Positions 1 through 10,100 of a DNA stretch of 25,383 nucleotides are shown here, in pieces. This DNA is from Candidatus Gorgonimonas leptogorgiae. GTDB taxonomy: Bacteria > Pseudomonadota > Gammaproteobacteria > Pseudomonadales > Endozoicomonadaceae. A program made the translations under genes and the position numbers. The stretch spans positions 1 to 25,383 of the forward strand of contig CAKNAD010000010.1 in assembly GCA_929200515.1 (NCBI GenBank), written 5' to 3'. The first letter of the stretch is position 1; each line of letters begins with the position of its first letter. A model generated the notes under the pieces. The model worked only from the letters and a program-made list of their open reading frames with translations, was not told where the DNA came from and did no database searches.

Positions 1-61
1 CGGGCAGTATTTTGCCTCGAATTAGATCTTTTTCTTTAGCCCTGAAACCTAGCATGTTCAT
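1..61 (-). CDS. Possible 5' end of a leftward gene cut by the window edge
   Basis: A leftward frame starts at an ATG at 61 (second ATG at 55) and stays open to the window edge, giving about 20 residues beginning MNMLGFRAKEKDLIRG. It lies about 150 bases downstream of tldD on the same strand. There is only a weak purine-rich sequence (ggcag) before it. The opposite strand is also open here for about 35 codons, so the call could be a chance frame. The fragment is too short to assign a family. Confidence 0.2.
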   Translation of the reverse strand, partial: MNMLGFRAKEKDLIRGKILP

Positions 62-211
62 CTGCCACGTGTATAAATACCAATAGTGTTGTTATATTTA
101 ATGTATTAAATACACAATATACCATGATCAGGGTAAAAAAGCATATATTTTATTAACAAGTGCCGTAAAACCCGTTTATTTAGGTTGTGTGGGATGCCAT
201 AGCTTAAGCTA

Positions 212-1651
212 TTAAGCAGTGCCGCCAATAGTCATGGAGTTTATTTTTACTGTTGGTTGGCCTACTCCTACCGGGACAGTTTGTCCGTCTTTACCACAAA
301 TACCTACCCCTGTATCTAACTGTAAATCATTGCCGACCATAGTTATATTTTGCATTACATCAAAACCATTACCAACTAGGGTAGCACCTTTTATTGGAGA
401 TATCTTTTTACCGTTTTCAATCAGCCAGGCTTCAGTAGTAGAAAAGACAAATTTCCCAGAAGTTATATCTACTTGTCCACCTCCCATGCTAGCAACATAA
501 ATGCCTCTATCAACACTACTGATTATTTCTTCTTCTGTGCTGTCACCTGCAAGCATAAAAGTATTTGTCATGCGTGGCATAGGTAAATGTGCATAAGATT
601 CACGCCTGCCATTTCCGGTGGAGGCTGTATTCATAAGTTTAGCATTTAGTTTGTCTTGCATATAACCAGTTAAGATACCATTTTCAATTAAAACTGTGCG
701 TTGAGTCGCTACGCCTTCGTCATCTATATTTAAAGACCCACGACGTTCTAATAACGTGCCATCATCAACTACAGTGCATAGTTTCGATGCAACTTGCTGG
801 CCGATTTTACCTGCATATACTGATGTTTGTTTACGATTGAAATCTCCTTCTAAGCCATGCCCTACTGCTTCGTGCAATAATACACCAGACCATCCTGGAC
901 TTAAAACTACCGGCATATTACCAGCTGGAGCATCTATAGCTTCAAGATTAATTAACGCTTGTTGTACGGCTTTTTCTGCATATGTTTTTATAACATCATC
1001 ACTAAAAAATTGCAGATAATCGCCACGACCTCCACCCCCATAGGTGCCTTGTTCTTGGCGGCCATTTCTTTCAGCAATTACTGAGACATTAAGTCTTACA
1101 AGCGGGCGAATATCAGCAGCTAAAGTGCCATCTGAGGTTGCTACTAAAACATGTTCATAGGTGCCAGATATACTAGCAATGACTTTTTTTACGCTAGGAT
1201 CATAACTTCTTGCGATAGCGTCTATTTCTTGTAATATGCTTATTTTTCTGTCTACTGCTAATGAGTTTAGCGGGTTGTTAGTTGAGTAGTATTTATTAGC
1301 AACAGGATGTTTCCAAGCATTTACTTGTTTATTTTGACCAGATTGTGCGATACATCGTGCAGAGTTTGATGCTTGCTGTAGAGCGTCTAGCCTAATTTCA
1401 TTAGAGTAAGCAAATCCTGTTTTATCGCCACTAATAGCACGAACACCTACGCCTCCATCTACATCAAAACAACCATCTTTTACAATGCCGTCTTCTAATA
1501 CCCAGCTTTCATGAGATAAAGATTGAAAGTATAAATCTGCGCTATCTATGCTTCCTTGCATTATGGTATTTAGTGTTTGGTTTAAATCTATGTCGCTTAA
1601 TTCTGCTGGTTCTAGTAGATGTTGTTTCGCCATATTAAAGATTTCAGGCAT
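212..1651 (-). CDS. tldD: TldD metalloprotease subunit
   Basis: TldD is the catalytic subunit of the cytoplasmic TldD/TldE (PmbA) zinc protease, known in Escherichia coli for removing the leader of microcin B17 and degrading the antitoxin CcdA. The frame shows the zinc site HEAVGHGLEGD at about residues 260-270 and a conserved cysteine in GVGICGKDGQ near residue 452, the expected third ligand. Other family blocks visible are DLYFQSLSHESWVLEDG, TLAADIRPLVRL, GNGRRESYAHLPMPRMTNT and GGGQVDITSGKFVFST, and the end is a typical GGTA. An ATG lies at 1666, but GGAG sits 9 bases before the ATG at 1651. That start gives 479 residues, close to the 481 of E. coli, so I prefer it. No tldE/pmbA partner is in the window. 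The gene is clearly less AT-rich than the genes to its right. Confidence 0.97.
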   Translation of the reverse strand: MPEIFNMAKQHLLEPAELSDIDLNQTLNTIMQGSIDSADLYFQSLSHESWVLEDGIVKDGCFDVDGGVGVRAISGDKTGFAYSNEIRLDALQQASNSARCIAQSGQNKQVNAWKHPVANKYYSTNNPLNSLAVDRKISILQEIDAIARSYDPSVKKVIASISGTYEHVLVATSDGTLAADIRPLVRLNVSVIAERNGRQEQGTYGGGGRGDYLQFFSDDVIKTYAEKAVQQALINLEAIDAPAGNMPVVLSPGWSGVLLHEAVGHGLEGDFNRKQTSVYAGKIGQQVASKLCTVVDDGTLLERRGSLNIDDEGVATQRTVLIENGILTGYMQDKLNAKLMNTASTGNGRRESYAHLPMPRMTNTFMLAGDSTEEEIISSVDRGIYVASMGGGQVDITSGKFVFSTTEAWLIENGKKISPIKGATLVGNGFDVMQNITMVGNDLQLDTGVGICGKDGQTVPVGVGQPTVKINSMTIGGTA

Positions 1652-1899
1652 GTTGTAATTCTCCATAATTTGAATAATACTTTTTAATATTATTTGACTT
1701 TAAATTAATAATAAGGTAGTAGTTTTAGAAGAAGTATACAATATTTATTTAATGCAGTACACTATCTATTCATTTTTCAAAATAAATACACAAAACACTT
1801 GATTCTTATATTAAGCTAGTTAGATGTCAGTGATATCCTGTATCATCAAGTAATTATCATAATAACAATAATAATATCATTAAACTAAGGTAACTTATT
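1652..1899. other. Divergent spacer between tldD and the DUF599 gene
   Basis: This AT-rich region must hold the start signals for both tldD (leftward) and the DUF599 gene (rightward). I see no open frame or RNA gene in it. The only clear structure is the nested inverted repeat at 1798-1850. A TAAGG at 1886-1890, 9 bases before the ATG at 1900, is the ribosome binding site of the rightward gene. Confidence 0.6.
1798..1850. promoter_or_regulatory. Nested inverted repeats, candidate operator or hairpin
   Basis: CTTGAT at 1798-1803 is matched by ATCAAG at 1845-1850. Inside that pair TGATA (1831-1835) is matched by TATCA (1841-1845) around a TCCTG centre. The element lies 50-100 bases before the DUF599 gene, where a regulator could act. 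The arms are short and the region is AT-rich, so this is suggestive only. Confidence 0.25.
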
Positions 1900-2637
1900 A
1901 TGAATTTATTTTATAGTCATTATGATATTTTTTCTTTAATAATTTTTGTATCAGTATGGATTTTCTCTAATATATTTTCATATAGTCAAAGTGTAAGATT
2001 TAATAACCTGCCACGAATACAAAATGAATGTAGAAAACTATGGTTATCAACTTTTTATAGTAGAGAAGCTAAAATTACTGATGTTACTATTATTAATACT
2101 TTAAAAACTAGCACAAGCTTTTTTGCTTCAACATCAATTTTAATTGTTGCGGGTTTAATAGGAGGCGTGTCATCATCAGAAAAAGGAGTAACTTTATTAT
2201 CTACTTTACCATTTATAGAAGAAATTTCGTTTGAGCTATGGCACATAAAAATAATATTTTTAATTTTGATATTTATTTATGCATTTTTTGAATTTACTTG
2301 GAGTTTAAGAACATATAATTTTATTTTATTTCTCTTAGGAAGCTCACCAGAAAATTTATCTAAAGATAGAACAGAAACAATAAAAAAACCTTTTATTTTA
2401 GTAACGCTTGATACGCTTTTTATAGCATCAAAACATTTTAATTATGGAATGCGAGCATATTACTTTTCATTAGCAGCTTTAGTTTGGTTTATTGACCCAA
2501 CATTAATGATCGCTACGGGATTGGGGATAGCTGGCATTTTATATAACAGAGACTTTAGAAGTAAAAATTTTAAAGATCTTAAACAGTATATAGATTTTTA
2601 TAACTATAGTAAGTCAAATAATGATAAACAAAAATAA
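1900..2637 (+). CDS. DUF599 family integral membrane protein
   Basis: The 245-residue product has four hydrophobic stretches, at about residues 8-26, 72-92, 113-147 and 188-215, so it should sit in the inner membrane. The cytosolic-type loop with a conserved R/W pattern (CRKLWLSTFYSREAKITDV), followed by LKTSTSFFASTSILIVAGL, is the signature I associate with DUF599. That family has about this length and no known function. The start has a good TAAGG 9 bases upstream. The gene is the first of three rightward small genes but is separated from the next by over 100 bases, so co-transcription is uncertain. The stop is followed by AT-rich DNA without a clear terminator. The family call comes from recognising the pattern, not from a search. 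Confidence 0.85.
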   Translation: MNLFYSHYDIFSLIIFVSVWIFSNIFSYSQSVRFNNLPRIQNECRKLWLSTFYSREAKITDVTIINTLKTSTSFFASTSILIVAGLIGGVSSSEKGVTLLSTLPFIEEISFELWHIKIIFLILIFIYAFFEFTWSLRTYNFILFLLGSSPENLSKDRTETIKKPFILVTLDTLFIASKHFNYGMRAYYFSLAALVWFIDPTLMIATGLGIAGILYNRDFRSKNFKDLKQYIDFYNYSKSNNDKQK

Positions 2638-2667
2638 TAAATATAGTAAGCTAAGATTAAATTTAAA

Positions 2668-2680
2668 ATTAATAGTCGAT
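2668..2680 (+). repeat. Intergenic 13-base repeat, copy 1
   Basis: ATTAATAGTCGAT occurs here before the universal stress protein gene, and again exactly at 3244-3256 before the next gene. In both places a TAAGCTA stands shortly upstream (2647-2653 and 3236-3242), with different gaps. The shared motif may be a regulator site for this small gene group or a remnant of a repeat. Confidence 0.4.
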
Positions 2681-2753
2681 AAATTTGTAGTAATACCACG
2701 AACCTAATACAGATTACTATAAGATAGTAATTAAATTTACTATGAGAAAGACA

Positions 2754-3191
2754 ATGTATATTTACAAACATATATTAATTGCTGTAGATGCATCTCCTTC
2801 TGCTACTGCCATATTAAAAAAAGCAGGTAAAATAGCTGAAATTTTTGACTCAAAGTTATCAATTATTCATGTAATAGAACCGTTAAGCATTGCTTATGGT
2901 AGTGATGTGCCCTTGGATTTAACTGGTTTGCAGGAAGAAATTTTTCAACAAGCTCGTGAAAAAATAAAGAAAGCTATTACAAAATTTAACCTTAGTGTTG
3001 AAGAAACTTATATTGTGCATGGTTATCCTGACCAAGAAATACATCAAATTATTAACGATACAGATATAGATTTATTAGTATTAGGGAGCCATGGAAAAGG
3101 AGGTATTTTATTTTTTACAAGCTCCACTTCAACTGATGTTATGCATGGTATAACTTGTGACATGCTTGCTATACATATAGAAGAATCATAA
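2754..3191 (+). CDS. Universal stress protein, UspA type
   Basis: The product of 145 residues (149 if started at the ATG at 2742) has the Usp fold pattern. It opens with YKHILIAVDASPSA, has LSIIHVIEP after the first helix, and ends with LLVLGSHGKGG followed by CDMLAIHI. Usp proteins are small cytoplasmic dimers linked to stress survival. The usual nucleotide-binding pattern G-x2-G-x9-G(S/T) is changed: the first glycines are present, but the 'GST' position reads SST, so ATP binding is uncertain, as in E. coli UspA. I chose the start at 2754 because the purine run GAGAAAG lies just before it and the length then matches the family; the ATG at 2742 has no evident ribosome binding site. The gene stands between two spacers that carry the same 13-base motif. 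Confidence 0.93.
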   Translation: MYIYKHILIAVDASPSATAILKKAGKIAEIFDSKLSIIHVIEPLSIAYGSDVPLDLTGLQEEIFQQAREKIKKAITKFNLSVEETYIVHGYPDQEIHQIINDTDIDLLVLGSHGKGGILFFTSSTSTDVMHGITCDMLAIHIEES

Positions 3192-3243
3192 ATCATAGTT
3201 GATTACAATATTGAATTACTTTTTTATTTTTGTACTAAGCTAT

Positions 3244-3256
3244 ATTAATAGTCGAT
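3244..3256 (+). repeat. Intergenic 13-base repeat, copy 2
   Basis: This is an exact second copy of ATTAATAGTCGAT (first at 2668-2680), in the spacer before the 184-residue membrane protein. No copy was noticed before the giant gene at 4075 or before the DUF599 gene. Confidence 0.4.
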
Positions 3257-3294
3257 GTTTTTATGGTTGACTAAATTGGTATCGATGCTCTTAG

Positions 3295-3345
3295 TAGTGT
3301 TTTTAAATTGTGAATGATTATATTAACAATATTTTAAAAACACTA
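3295..3345. promoter_or_regulatory. 13-bp inverted repeat upstream of the 184-residue gene
   Basis: TAGTGTTTTTAAA at 3295-3307 is a perfect reverse complement of TTTAAAAACACTA at 3333-3345. The stem can be extended by ATTGT (3307-3311) pairing with ACAAT (3326-3330). The element ends 23 bases before the start codon at 3369 and over 100 bases after the stress protein stop. It could therefore be an operator, a 5' leader hairpin or a weak terminator. It has almost no G or C in the stem and no immediate T-run, which speaks against an ordinary terminator. Confidence 0.45.
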
Positions 3346-3368
3346 TATTCTTTATTTGAGGTTTAAAT

Positions 3369-3923
3369 ATGCGTAGATTATATTACTTGACAAGTAGTTT
3401 AGAGAGTCTAGTTGAAGTTTCAAATCTACTACAAGATAAGGGTTTTGGTAAATGGAGAGTTAGAGTTATTAGTAAAAATGAATCTGGTTTATACAACAGT
3501 CGACTACAAAGTACGCAAATATATCAAGATAACGATATGCTACATTGGGGCTTGCTGGGAGCTTTTATCGGTGGTTTCGCTGGACTATTAGCGTCTTTTA
3601 TTTTTAAAATTGTAGACCCTTTCGATATTCCTATACCTTGGTATGTTTTAATAGTTATTTCTGGTGTTTTTACCTGCTTCGGTGCTTGGAGTGGCGGTTT
3701 GTTTGGTGTAGCTCATCTTAATTATAAAACATATAAATTCTTTAAAGCTGTTGCTACTGGAAGCCATGTAATGATGGTAGATATTCCAACTAAAGACAAA
3801 AAAACAGTTTGTGACCTGATTAAAAATAATTTTGATAATATAAAAAAGACAGGGGAAGATAGCACTTTAGTGCATCCATTTGATATTAAGTTTTGGAAAT
3901 TTGTAATAAAAAAAATAAAATAA
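3369..3923 (+). CDS. Hypothetical protein with two glycine-rich membrane helices
   Basis: I do not recognise this 184-residue product with certainty. It has a soluble N-terminal part (residues 1-57) that begins RRLYYLTSSLESLVEVSNLL and resembles a small alpha/beta regulatory domain. A first hydrophobic segment follows (about 58-82, GLLGAFIGGFAGLLASFIF) and then a second (about 93-117, VLIVISGVFTCFGAWSGGLFG), both rich in glycine. A soluble C-terminal part with VMMVDIPTKDKKTVCDLI ends in a lysine-rich tail. The arrangement recalls small stress-related membrane proteins of the DUF1269 or general-stress-17M kind, but that is only an impression. GAGG at 3358-3361 is a good ribosome binding site and fixes the start. 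The neighbour on the left is a stress protein, so a role in stress or ion balance is possible but unproven. Confidence 0.85.
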   Translation: MRRLYYLTSSLESLVEVSNLLQDKGFGKWRVRVISKNESGLYNSRLQSTQIYQDNDMLHWGLLGAFIGGFAGLLASFIFKIVDPFDIPIPWYVLIVISGVFTCFGAWSGGLFGVAHLNYKTYKFFKAVATGSHVMMVDIPTKDKKTVCDLIKNNFDNIKKTGEDSTLVHPFDIKFWKFVIKKIK

Positions 3924-3964
3924 TTTCGGCAATAAAAGTTATTTTTGTGTATGCATATTTAGAA

Positions 3965-3993
3965 TTATACATTCTTATTTTATATCTTATAAT
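3965..3993 (+). promoter_or_regulatory. Candidate sigma-70 promoter of the giant gene
   Basis: TTATAC (3965-3970) and TATAAT (3988-3993) are separated by 17 bases and stand about 80 bases before the ATG at 4075. The -10 box is a perfect consensus and the -35 is poor. The DNA is so AT-rich that such boxes arise by chance, so the call is tentative. The rest of the 151-base spacer (3924-4074) holds nothing else that I can support. Confidence 0.3.
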
Positions 3994-4074
3994 ATAATTT
4001 AGTTTACCAATACATTATAAAAATAATATATAAGCTACAATTGTATTCCTACTAATAGGGTTTAATTATATATT

Positions 4075-4140
4075 ATGATATGCCGTAGATTCATCTCATT
4101 CTTAGCATTTATTATAATCTATTGTTATAGTCAACTTGCT
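4075..4140 (+). other. Sec signal peptide of the giant protein
   Basis: Residues 1-22 have a short positive start (MICRR), a hydrophobic core (FISFLAFIIIYCYS) and an SQLA site followed by YDSV, fitting signal peptidase I after Ala22. This supports ATG 4075 as the start and export to the periplasm. It lacks the long N-terminal extension that some large autotransporters carry. Confidence 0.8.
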
Positions 4141-7100
4141 TATGATAGTGTTATACCTTATTACATGATATCACAGAGGTTGTGTGAAATGAATCTAGTG
4201 TTTTTATATCAAAAAGTACAGTTTAGGTGGGGGCCAATTTCGGGTCGTGGCAGAGAGTCTTATTACAGCAAAATATACGCTGACGGCAATAGCGGATTAG
4301 ATGCGAAAAGCTATAAGAGGAGGCTAATGTTAGATCTAAGTAAACACAGAGCTGTTATTGATGTAGACATTACTACAAATAATGATAAATCTATAATAGA
4401 TGTTATAAATATTTTTTATGGCACTAAGGCTGATAGCTCTAATTGGTATGGTCGTGTGTCTGACAAATATGATGCTCCTGGCTTTAATCTAAAGAAATAT
4501 TCTGGAAATATACCACCGGACGATGAGATCAATCATACTGCTATATTAGGAATGTATCATTACAACGATTTGCCATCATCACATCAAGCTAGGTATCCTA
4601 AGAAGATGTCTTTGGTAGGGGAAGCTTTTTATAGTGCATACAGCAAGTATCAAGCGGGTTCGATTGCAACTGATACTATAGGTACCGCTATTTTAAATAG
4701 AGGTATACGTATATATTCTCCTAATGGTGAGTATAAAAGAAAGGACGCTGGTATTTGTTTAGGATATACTTTTGGAAGTTCATATTCTGGCATCGAACAA
4801 CAATTTAATGGATATTATCCTGCAGAAGATGTAGATTATGATATTCACAAGTATATGAGTAGTATTATTATGCAGGTAACTCATTCATCTAATGAAGTTA
4901 AAAGCAATAATACTGATAACATATCTGCAGGTGACCGTAGTATATGCTACTCTGGTTTACTTTTTGCTGCTGGAGAAATTCGTACGATGGTTAACCGTGG
5001 TGCTATTGCGATTGTTCGCAGTCAACATGCATTACACGACAAAAAATTAGTTGTGGCTAGCATATGTGTTGCTGAGAGCTGCAAAGGAATTCCAAAACTC
5101 CTGAATTTAAAAAATGCTTATATTGGAGTAAAAAGGACAGATTCTACCCCTTTAGAAGATAGTGACGTTGCTATTTTATGTTATAACAATGCACGTATAG
5201 GGTTATCGAATTATGGCTACATTGAAGGAAGTATATATATTCTTGATACAACCTCTCATATTATGAATTACGAGGTTATATATGGTGTAAACATTGGAGG
5301 AAATAACGTATCTATAGATAATCATGCAAGATCCCGCATAACAGCAACTAAAATGTTAACTGCAAAGTTATGCAATAACCAGGGATACTTAAAAGCAGGT
5401 GACTGCAACTGTGCGGTATTTAATAATAATGGTACTTTAGAAATATCCACGGATGGCGGTAATTATTCTTCAAATTTTACAGCAGGAGCGAATAGCACGC
5501 TTATTCAAGATGAGCTATATCTCGAAGATGATGTAATATTTAACTCTGGATTTATAATAAGTAAAAATTTCTATGCTAATATTTATTTAGATTACCCGAA
5601 TAGAATTGAAGATTCTATAATCAACCAGTATAACTTTAAAGCCGATACCCTGAACTATACAGGACGTTCTTCTAACCGTACTGGCTATAATACTAATTAT
5701 CCCGTGTACTATAAATTTGATAACCAAGGTGTTGCAACTATAACTAAAAAAATAGCCATAAATTTTTGCAATGAAGGAGAGTTATACTTAAGTAATAACG
5801 TTGAGACTGACAATACTAAGAACTTTGAAAATAAAAAAAATATTTATGTAGATGGCACATTTAGAATATACCCAGATCATTTTACGTCATCTAATTCTAG
5901 TAGTATAGTAGCAAATACTATTGAAGTAATGGGGAAAAATCTTATAAATAAAGGCTATTTAACAGCAAATATTATTTCTTCTGACTCCAATAACATGCTA
6001 GAAAATAATGGGCATCTGTATTCATCGTATAGTGATAATATTCTTATAAAGAATACTGGAACTTTTTATATTGACTCTAAACAAGCCTCGGAGGCTTCTA
6101 ATCATAGTGGACAAAATAAAAGTGAATATTTTAATAATATAGAGAATGAATCTGGTAAGATGAGACTTATTTTAACCGATCTACAATCTCCTAAAAATAT
6201 AACCTATCCGTTACTTTCATGTAATTTGCTATCTTGTAAAGGTCATTCAAAAATCATATTAGAACAGTCTGCTAGTTGTTATAATCCTGCAACCTTGCAA
6301 AAAAGTATACTTCAACCTAAAAAAATAGTTGTAGTACTTGCTGATAGTATGAAGGGTGAAGATATGACTAGTCATGTATTTAGAGATAGATACCTATTTT
6401 ATATTAAAGATGTAACTGATAGGAAGTTTTTATTAAAAGTAACTAATATATCTTCTGTTACTAAAAGCAATAAACAAGAACTGTCTATGATTTTAGAATG
6501 GAATATAGTACGCGATATTATTGATTTCCCTAAGTTAGATGAAGATCACTGCTATAACTTACATGATATTGCCACATATTTTGGGTTTGCAATACAGGGT
6601 TTTTATATTATAGAGCAAGATAAACAAGATTTATTTTATATGAAACAACAGCGAGTTGTTATTGGCAAAGCACAAAAGCATTCTCCGACAAAAATGATTG
6701 CTATTGATAGCAGTAAATCAAAAAGTAACGACCCAGCGATAATAGTTGATGTCTCTAAAGCCGTAACTATAAAACAAATTAGCATAGAAGCTACTATTGA
6801 TGCAACAATAGATATACATACTAATAGTCCTGTAGATAACATTGCAGTTAAGTTTCGTCCTGATAAAAAGATAACTGATGACATAATAGTAGGTTCTTTA
6901 AGTTATCATACGTTAGTGCCTACATTAGAGCTAAAAGGAGGAGTTGTTAATAATGCACTAATTCAAGGTAAATATGGTATAAATATTGCTTTGCCATTTC
7001 ACGGAAAACTTACAAATAATAGCAAAATAATTGGTAAAGATGTAGCAATTAAAATTGAAGGTCCAGCGAATATAATATTAGGTAGTATAGGAAATTACGG

Positions 7101-10100
7101 GCTAATAAAATCTGATAATTATGCAATACATATGGATTCTCAAGCGTCCAATTATGATGCATTTAAAGAATATATGCAAACAAAACATCAGGATAAAGTA
7201 CTACCTATTACTAATAGTGGTACGATTGATGGCAATATGCTTACTTCAGGAAATATTTATCTAAACAATAAATCCTTAATTATATCTGCTACTAGTATAG
7301 AGCATATATATGGTACTTTTAATTTAAAAAATGCAGTTTCTGGTAACATAAACATACAAGCAATAACGAATGCGGCTAATTCAAAAATTATTTTTAGGAA
7401 CTCAGGAAGCTTTAATGGAGATAGTATTCAAATAAATGAATTACATAATAAGAATAGTGGTAGTATCAAGACAAATAATTTATCTTTAGATACATCATTT
7501 GATAATGAAGGTTCTATAACTGCTAACGATGTACAACTAAATGAAATGACTGTTAAAAATAGCAATGGAGCTAGATTAATCGTAAATACATTATCACAAC
7601 AAGCTTGCATTATAGATAATAACAATAACAGCTATCTTGATATAGGTACAATAACAACAGTAACAAAAGGTACTGATAAAAAAAGTAATTATCAGAATAA
7701 AAATAATTCTATGCTAAAAATAAATAACCCATTTACTACGCCATTGTTGTCTATAGATAATAAGAATGCATGTTTAGATATCAAGTCTAGCAGTAATTTT
7801 AATAAATATGAAAGTACCTCGGGAATACTTAAAGTTTTGATACCAGATGACCCCAATGAGATAACTAATACTCCATTAATTAAAATAGATGGCGAAGCTT
7901 TATTTACTAGTAATTCTGCTAATTCTTCTAGATTTGCTCTTTATGCTAAAAATCCTGTTGTTTTAGAATATGAAGTAACGATTACCTTGTTAGAAGCAAA
8001 TAATATTACAGGTAATGATATAAAAAAACAGTCAGGTAATATAAATAATTTTTTAGCAGGTGTTGATCTTAATCCAGGCACTAAAACTAGTGCAAAGATT
8101 ATAATGATGTCAAATCCAGTTTTAAATACATCGATTACTCCTAATGTACTACAGGTACAAATTAGATGGTGGGAGATTAAAGGTGGGTTTCCTAAAATAG
8201 ATAATTTTAATACCTATAATATGACAGATGCATTATTATCATATTTACCTTTTATCGATGGATTAAAAGTTATTGAATACGATAATAAAGAAAATTGGTA
8301 TATTGGCAAAAGAGAAGTTCATCTAGGGAAAAAATTTGCCAATGATAGTGCAAAACATATTTATGCACCTGAAAATCCTGCTAACAAACAAGCAGTAACA
8401 ATTGAAGTAGATCAACCTCTATCAATCAGAAAAATAATAGTTCAAGGAACTATTGATGCAAGTAACTATATTACTGCTGCCAATAAAGAAAATTATACTA
8501 TTGGTCGGGCTGGATTATTAATTACAGGTAAAGAGTTATCTGTAACTGAAGGAATTTATATTGAAGCTAAAAATAGCTTAATATCATCTTCAAGTTCAAT
8601 ATTAAATCCATCTGTAGCACATAAAACTGCGGCTCTATTGTTAGAAAATAGCATTACAGCAAACACTTATAATTATGGTGAAATATCCGGATTAACCGGT
8701 ATTAGTATAATGGGTAATGCTAACTTATTAAATGGAACTATAATTAACTACAATAAAATAAATGTTCTTGGCAATCTAATATATTCATTACCAATTAAAC
8801 AACAGGCAAATAACCAGCGTAAATTTACTTTTTGTAATGAACAAAGTGGCACTGCAATAGCTGGTAGTGGCTGTATGCTATCAGGCAATAATATAAATAT
8901 TATTAATAAAAATTTTTTACAAATGACAACATTAACTCATAACTATGCTAGTAGTACATTAACAAACTATAAAAATGCTGTATTTAATCTAAAAGCTAGC
9001 CAATACGTCAACTCAACAGTAACTATGATTAACTATGGCTTGATACGAGCTAGCGAGACATTAAATTTTACTAGTTTACAAAATATGACTAATTCTTCTC
9101 TAGTAGCTGATATATTAAATTTAACTGAAAATTCTAGTAATGACGGTACCATTAATATTAACAAATTAAAGCATAATAAAATTTTTGGTAATCACAGTAT
9201 CAAGGCAATGTTAATTATTACTGGAACCGAAGGTTTGCATTTAAAGGATAGTAACTTTGTAAATAAAGGTGATATTAAAGTTGATAATTCTATATATCTA
9301 GATGGTAAATTTACTAATCAAGGCAATATTTACACCGAATCAATCGTTGACAATAAGAATAACTTAATCAATAAAAAATTTATTCGTGTTACAGGTAAAA
9401 ACGGTTTGTTACTAACTAGTAACATAGATAATCGTGGTAAATTTACTGTTGACTCTACTTTATCAGTAATGGTTAAGTACAATTCTAAGGGAGATTGGCT
9501 AGTAGGCGGTTTTGAAACAAAAGCACAATTCACTAATAATACTGGTTATCATCTTAAAGTAGCAACGAATGATTTAGTCATTAACACACCACATGATATC
9601 ATTAATCAAGGAGTTTTAGAAGTTGTAAAATCAATGAAATTAGCTAGTAATTTTGCTAATGATGGTATATTAATAGCTGGAACCTTAGAAGGAGTTATAG
9701 CGAATATTCCAGAACTTAATAATAACGGTAAGAAATATGCTAGTATTGATACAATTAAAGATATAATTGTTAATAATTATGCGTCATTAACAGTTAATAA
9801 TGCGATTAAAGGAAATGTAACAGTTTATACTAATCCAACACTACTAGGTAATATTGTAACTCAGTCAGGGGAATTAAATGCTAGCGGTATCTACTCTGAA
9901 GGTATGCTTACTATTCAAGGCCAAGCACGAATCACTAATAATTTAATCGCAAATTTTTTAGAAGTAGCTTCAATTACCGCAATGCCAAGAAAGTTACAAG
10001 TGAAAAATTTAATACTTACTGATAAACTTATCAATTATAAATCAATAGAAACAGAGAGCATCAAATTACCTAGGAAAACCGAACAATATGGACAACTATT

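Noticed and set aside
199..212. Perfect palindrome atagcttaagctat at the end of tldD as a terminator
   Set aside because: It has no T-run on the transcribed side and no loop; it overlaps the stop codon region and may be chance.
219..1019. Rightward open frames opposite tldD
   Set aside because: They are antisense shadows of the well-conserved TldD frame and have Cys/Pro-rich content of no known family.
3917..3946. AAAATAA/TTATTTT stem with T-run after the 184-residue gene as a terminator
   Set aside because: The stem is only seven A-T pairs in very AT-rich DNA, so it cannot be told from background.
4228..4233. G5 run just after the signal peptide as a phase-variation tract
   Set aside because: Five G residues are too few to be a typical slippage tract.
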